A stretch of 64,000 bases of DNA from Emticicia sp. BO119 (GTDB lineage Bacteria; Bacteroidota; Bacteroidia; Cytophagales; Spirosomataceae): positions 744,001-808,000 of the forward strand of contig NZ_JACETV010000002.1 of the NCBI RefSeq assembly GCF_013912375.1. The letters run 5' to 3'. The notes under the pieces are model-generated. The model did not search any database and was not told the DNA's origin. It worked only from the letters and a program-made list of their open reading frames with translations. How positions within the stretch are numbered: position 1 is the first letter of the stretch; each line of letters starts with the position of its first letter. The translations under genes and the position numbers were made by a program. This document shows, piece by piece, positions 61,543-64,000 of this stretch.

Positions 61543-62406
61543 ATGTCGCAACTCTTCCGTTTAATATTTCGGATACGAAATTTCCTGTTGTTTGTGATTT
61601 TAGAATTGATTAGTTTCTGGTTAATAGTCAAGAATGACTATTACTGGGAAGTGTCGTTTTTTAATACCTCAAACTATTACGCCGCAAAAACCCTCGAAGC
61701 TTCCAATTATGTGAAGGGCTACATGAACTTAGGAAATGTAAACGACCAGTTGGTAAAAGAAAATGCTGAATTGAAAAGGGCAGTAACTGCTATGCAACAA
61801 GTGAAAGGCCGGGAGGGAGATTACTATAAAGTAGACTCGGCCTTTGCACAAAGATTTGAATTCAAAGTGGCCAAGGTTGTAAATAATACAGTTAATTTAT
61901 CAAAAAACTACCTGACTATAGATAAGGGTAAATTAGATGGTATTGAACCTGGAATGGGAGTCATTTGTCCACAAGGGGTAGTTGGGCAGGTAATGCAATG
62001 TTCTGATCACTTCTCCCGAGTATATTCTATTCTTCATGCCGAGTTCAATGTTTCGAGCGAAGTAAGGAATCAGGCTTTACGTTTAAAAAATGAAAAGGCT
62101 CTGGGAATTGCAAAATGGGGAGGGCTAAACCCAAGAGTAATAGATTTAACGACTATAGACAGATTTAAGCCAATTAAACAAGGCGATTCTGTGATGACTT
62201 CTGAGCAAAACGTGATTTTTCCATCAGGAACAATGGTTGGTAAAATACGTAAACTAAGTGCAAAACAAGACCAGGCTTTTTATGAGATTGAGGTTGAGTT
62301 AGCAACCGATTTTCAGAATATTTCCTATGTCTACGTAGTAAACAATAAATTGAAAAACGAACAGGAAAAGCTCGAAGAAAGTACTAAAGTTGAAGTAAAA
62401 AAATAA
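61543..62406 (+). CDS. mreC: Rod shape-determining protein MreC
   Basis: A 287-residue bitopic protein that links MreB with periplasmic wall enzymes. It has an N-terminal membrane helix (about 11-28), a coiled coil (about 60-90: NDQLVKENAELKRAV) and the two-lobe periplasmic beta domain with KVVNNTVNLSKNYLTIDKGK, DGIEPGMGVICPQGVVGQV and KQGDSVMTSEQNVIFPSGTM. The tail is charged. Follows mreB and precedes mreD. Confidence 0.95.
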   Translation: MSQLFRLIFRIRNFLLFVILELISFWLIVKNDYYWEVSFFNTSNYYAAKTLEASNYVKGYMNLGNVNDQLVKENAELKRAVTAMQQVKGREGDYYKVDSAFAQRFEFKVAKVVNNTVNLSKNYLTIDKGKLDGIEPGMGVICPQGVVGQVMQCSDHFSRVYSILHAEFNVSSEVRNQALRLKNEKALGIAKWGGLNPRVIDLTTIDRFKPIKQGDSVMTSEQNVIFPSGTMVGKIRKLSAKQDQAFYEIEVELATDFQNISYVYVVNNKLKNEQEKLEESTKVEVKK

Positions 62407-62478
62407 TATTTCAGATCAAACCATAGATAGAATGTGTATCAACTACATATGCTATTTTAATCATACCCCGGGCTATAA

Positions 62479-62985
62479 ATGAATTCGCAAACAGTCATAC
62501 GGTTAGTAGTTACTTTTTTTATATATTTATTATTACAAATTGTGGTGCTTCGCAATTTTGTGTTTTTTGATGTGGCTTTTTGCTTCGTTTACATTGCCTG
62601 TATCTTATTATTACCTGACGAGATTCCGCCTGTATGGGTTATCCTGATAAGTTTTCTTACGGGGCTACTTGTTGATATTTTCTATAATACCGCGGGGGTA
62701 CATGCCTCAGCAAGTGTATTGATTGGTTATTTAAGAGGATACATCATAAAATTCCTTTTCCCGACAAAAGGTATTGAAAATGAAATCGTTATATCTCTAA
62801 AGGACATGGGTGCCGAACGCTTTGTCAGGTATGTTGCAATTCTGACATTGATACATCATTCAACCTTGTTTTTTGTGGAAGCAGGCGGTTTTGCTTTCTT
62901 TCTTATTACGATTCTGAAAATCATTTGTAGTGTTGTTTTCACTTCTTTTATGATTATTATATTGCAGTACGTAAGAGGAAATTAA
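62479..62985 (+). CDS. mreD: Rod shape-determining protein MreD
   Basis: A 168-residue integral membrane protein with about five hydrophobic segments, including VTFFIYLLLQIVVL, FCFVYIACILLL and ILISFLTGLLVDIFYNTAG. FLTGLLVDIFYNTAGVHASA matches the MreD signature GLLxD. It is short, as is usual for Bacteroidota MreD. It lies 72 bases after mreC. A weak hairpin ACGATTT (62998-63004) / AAATCGT (63008-63014) follows and may be a terminator. Confidence 0.92.
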   Translation: MNSQTVIRLVVTFFIYLLLQIVVLRNFVFFDVAFCFVYIACILLLPDEIPPVWVILISFLTGLLVDIFYNTAGVHASASVLIGYLRGYIIKFLFPTKGIENEIVISLKDMGAERFVRYVAILTLIHHSTLFFVEAGGFAFFLITILKIICSVVFTSFMIIILQYVRGN

Positions 62986-62997
62986 TGTTGGTATAGA

Positions 62998-63014
62998 ACG
63001 ATTTTTTAAATCGT
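62998..63014 (+). terminator. Weak hairpin after mreD
   Basis: ACGATTT/AAATCGT form a 7-bp stem with a 3-nt loop followed by ATATTTATCTTATTT. It could end the mreBCD transcript, but the stem is AT-rich and short. Confidence 0.35.
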
Positions 63015-63043
63015 ATATTTATCTTATTTATCGGGTTTTAAAA

Positions 63044-64000
63044 ATGCGTTTCTATTTATATATTTTTGTTTTCTTCTATTGTATTTCCAATTTTTCATGC
63101 CAAAACAAAACTGCTGAAAATACTAACGCTTCGGGTGCTGTTATAGATAGTGCTGCCTTAAAAAGAAAAGAAGCCAAAATCAGAAAAGATATTAAAGCTG
63201 ACATAAAAGCAGCTTTAATTGAGGAAGTAATGCAGAAGAAACTGGCGCAAGGTTTTAACGGCAATGTGCTGATTGCTCAGAAAGATGTAATTGTCTATCA
63301 AAAAGCCTTTGGATTTGCCAATTTTAAGGATACTATCCGCAATGTATTGCAATCTAAATTTCAGTTAGCTTCATTGTCTAAGACCTTTACGGCTGTAGCT
63401 GTAATGAAACTGACCGAACAAGGCAAACTTGGTTTAGATAATACTGTAAAAGACTATTTTCCTGATTTCCCATATGATGGTGTTACAGTCCGCAGTCTGC
63501 TTTGCCACCGCTCAGGCTTACCGTTTTATCAATACACTTTTGATAAGCTGGTCAGGGGAGAGCAACTCTATCCGACTAATCAGCAAATGATGCAATGGTT
63601 TGGCAAAGCCCAGCCTACGCCACCAATATTTAACCTGCCCGACCACTTCTTCAGTTATAATAATACCAACTTTGCTATTTTAGCTGCCTTGGTTGAGAAA
63701 GTCTCGGGGAAGTCATTTGATGTTTATATGCGTGAAAATATCTTTTTGCCTGCAGGAATGAAAGACTCATACATTGCCACTACAAAAAATGACTCTATTA
63801 ATATTAATCGCACGTATGGCTATCAGTTCGGGCAACGGTTGCCAAAAGATTATTATGATGATATAACAGGAGATAAGGGGGTTTATTCAACAGTAAAAGA
63901 TTTGCTCAAATATTATATAGCACTAAAGAATAATAAACTCATTACCAAGGAGTCATTTAAAGAAATGGTATTACCACGTAGCTTTGAACATCCGGGTTTG
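63044..64000 (+). CDS. Serine beta-lactamase-like lipoprotein (class C/PBP-like), truncated by the window end
   Basis: An open frame of 319 codons from the ATG at 63044 that runs off the end of the window. The N-terminus (FVFFYCISNFSC, Cys19) is a lipoprotein signal, followed by a Lys-rich helical linker. The serine-hydrolase fold has SxxK as LASLSKTFTAVAVMKL, the lid HRSGLPFY, the YxN-like SYNNTNFAILAALVEKVSG and GDKGVYSTVKDL. This is the PF00144 beta-lactamase family, which includes D-Ala-D-Ala carboxypeptidases and esterases as well as lactamases. Directly after mreD, where mrdA and rodA are usual, it may act on the cell wall (inferred). Confidence 0.88.
   Translation, partial: MRFYLYIFVFFYCISNFSCQNKTAENTNASGAVIDSAALKRKEAKIRKDIKADIKAALIEEVMQKKLAQGFNGNVLIAQKDVIVYQKAFGFANFKDTIRNVLQSKFQLASLSKTFTAVAVMKLTEQGKLGLDNTVKDYFPDFPYDGVTVRSLLCHRSGLPFYQYTFDKLVRGEQLYPTNQQMMQWFGKAQPTPPIFNLPDHFFSYNNTNFAILAALVEKVSGKSFDVYMRENIFLPAGMKDSYIATTKNDSININRTYGYQFGQRLPKDYYDDITGDKGVYSTVKDLLKYYIALKNNKLITKESFKEMVLPRSFEHPGL

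Noticed and set aside
1-64000. CRISPR arrays, prophage, intact insertion sequences, restriction-modification or other defence systems
   Set aside because: No repeat-spacer pattern, integrase, transposase, phage structural or known defence gene was recognised anywhere in the window.

Overview
The window comes from a low-GC, Gram-negative member of the Bacteroidota, most likely a Cytophagales bacterium (Emticicia/Spirosomataceae-like; the taxon is inferred). The grounds are a C-terminal type IX secretion (T9SS) sorting domain, promoters of the Bacteroidota TTTG / TAnnTTTG type, many LytTR regulators, PSCyt1/DUF1549/DUF1553 with DUF1501 pairs, DUF4301 and DUF5606 proteins, an ECF42-like sigma factor with a YciI/DGPF partner, and weak Shine-Dalgarno signals.

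Layout. 1-4.5 kb holds translation and core genes on the plus strand: queA, an outer-membrane barrel protein, tyrS with a structured leader, then tRNA-Trp(CCA)-secE-nusG behind a good Bacteroidota promoter and closed by a strong terminator. The usual rplK-rplA-rplJ-rplL neighbours are absent. 4.5-9 kb is on the minus strand: an orphan FtsX/MacB-type permease and the sigma/YciI pair. 9-17 kb is a regulatory and surface block: two secreted paralogues under a stand-alone LytTR protein, a GAF-LytTR protein, a LytS/LytTR two-component pair and a DKNYY lipoprotein. 17.5-21 kb holds a 705-residue glycine/asparagine-rich repeat surface protein, a small secreted partner and an esterase. 21-29 kb is a plus-strand secreted cluster: a c-type-cytochrome PSCyt1/DUF1549/DUF1553 protein, a Tat-type DUF1501 protein, a fusion of an FG-GAP/VCBS propeller with a sugar-phosphate-isomerase TIM barrel, and a T9SS-sorted protein. 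29-37 kb holds a YgiB/YgiC-like pair, an ABC exporter and a minus-strand run (precorrin-2 dehydrogenase, free Met-R-sulfoxide reductase, luciferase-like oxidoreductase, CCG-domain Fe-S protein, DeoC-like aldolase). 37-43 kb is a complete RND efflux operon. 43-59 kb is mostly housekeeping: an alpha-glucan-phosphorylase-like protein without the PLP lysine, proA, DUF4301, an APH-fold kinase, a TPR protein, an SDR, DUF5606, engB, sppA, a CstB-like persulfide dioxygenase and a GH3 protein. 59-60.4 kb is a 1.4 kb non-coding island with a MITE-like element flanked by 12-bp direct repeats and a 135-bp tandem repeat. 60.4-64 kb is mreBCD followed by a truncated serine beta-lactamase-like lipoprotein.

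The most notable points are: (i) a 202-bp palindrome-rich MITE-like element with near-perfect terminal inverted repeats and 12-bp flanking direct repeats; (ii) an in-frame-length 135-bp tandem repeat in apparent coding debris; (iii) the phosphorylase-like protein with Lys to Thr at the PLP site; (iv) an RND pump with one of the two TM4 aspartates replaced by Asn; (v) the FG-GAP/TIM-barrel fusion in the DUF1549/DUF1501 cluster; (vi) the LytTR-rich block; (vii) a tyrS leader that can form two exclusive hairpins; (viii) two convergent gene pairs whose stop codons lie inside bidirectional hairpins. No CRISPR array, prophage, transposase gene or recognisable anti-phage defence system was seen.
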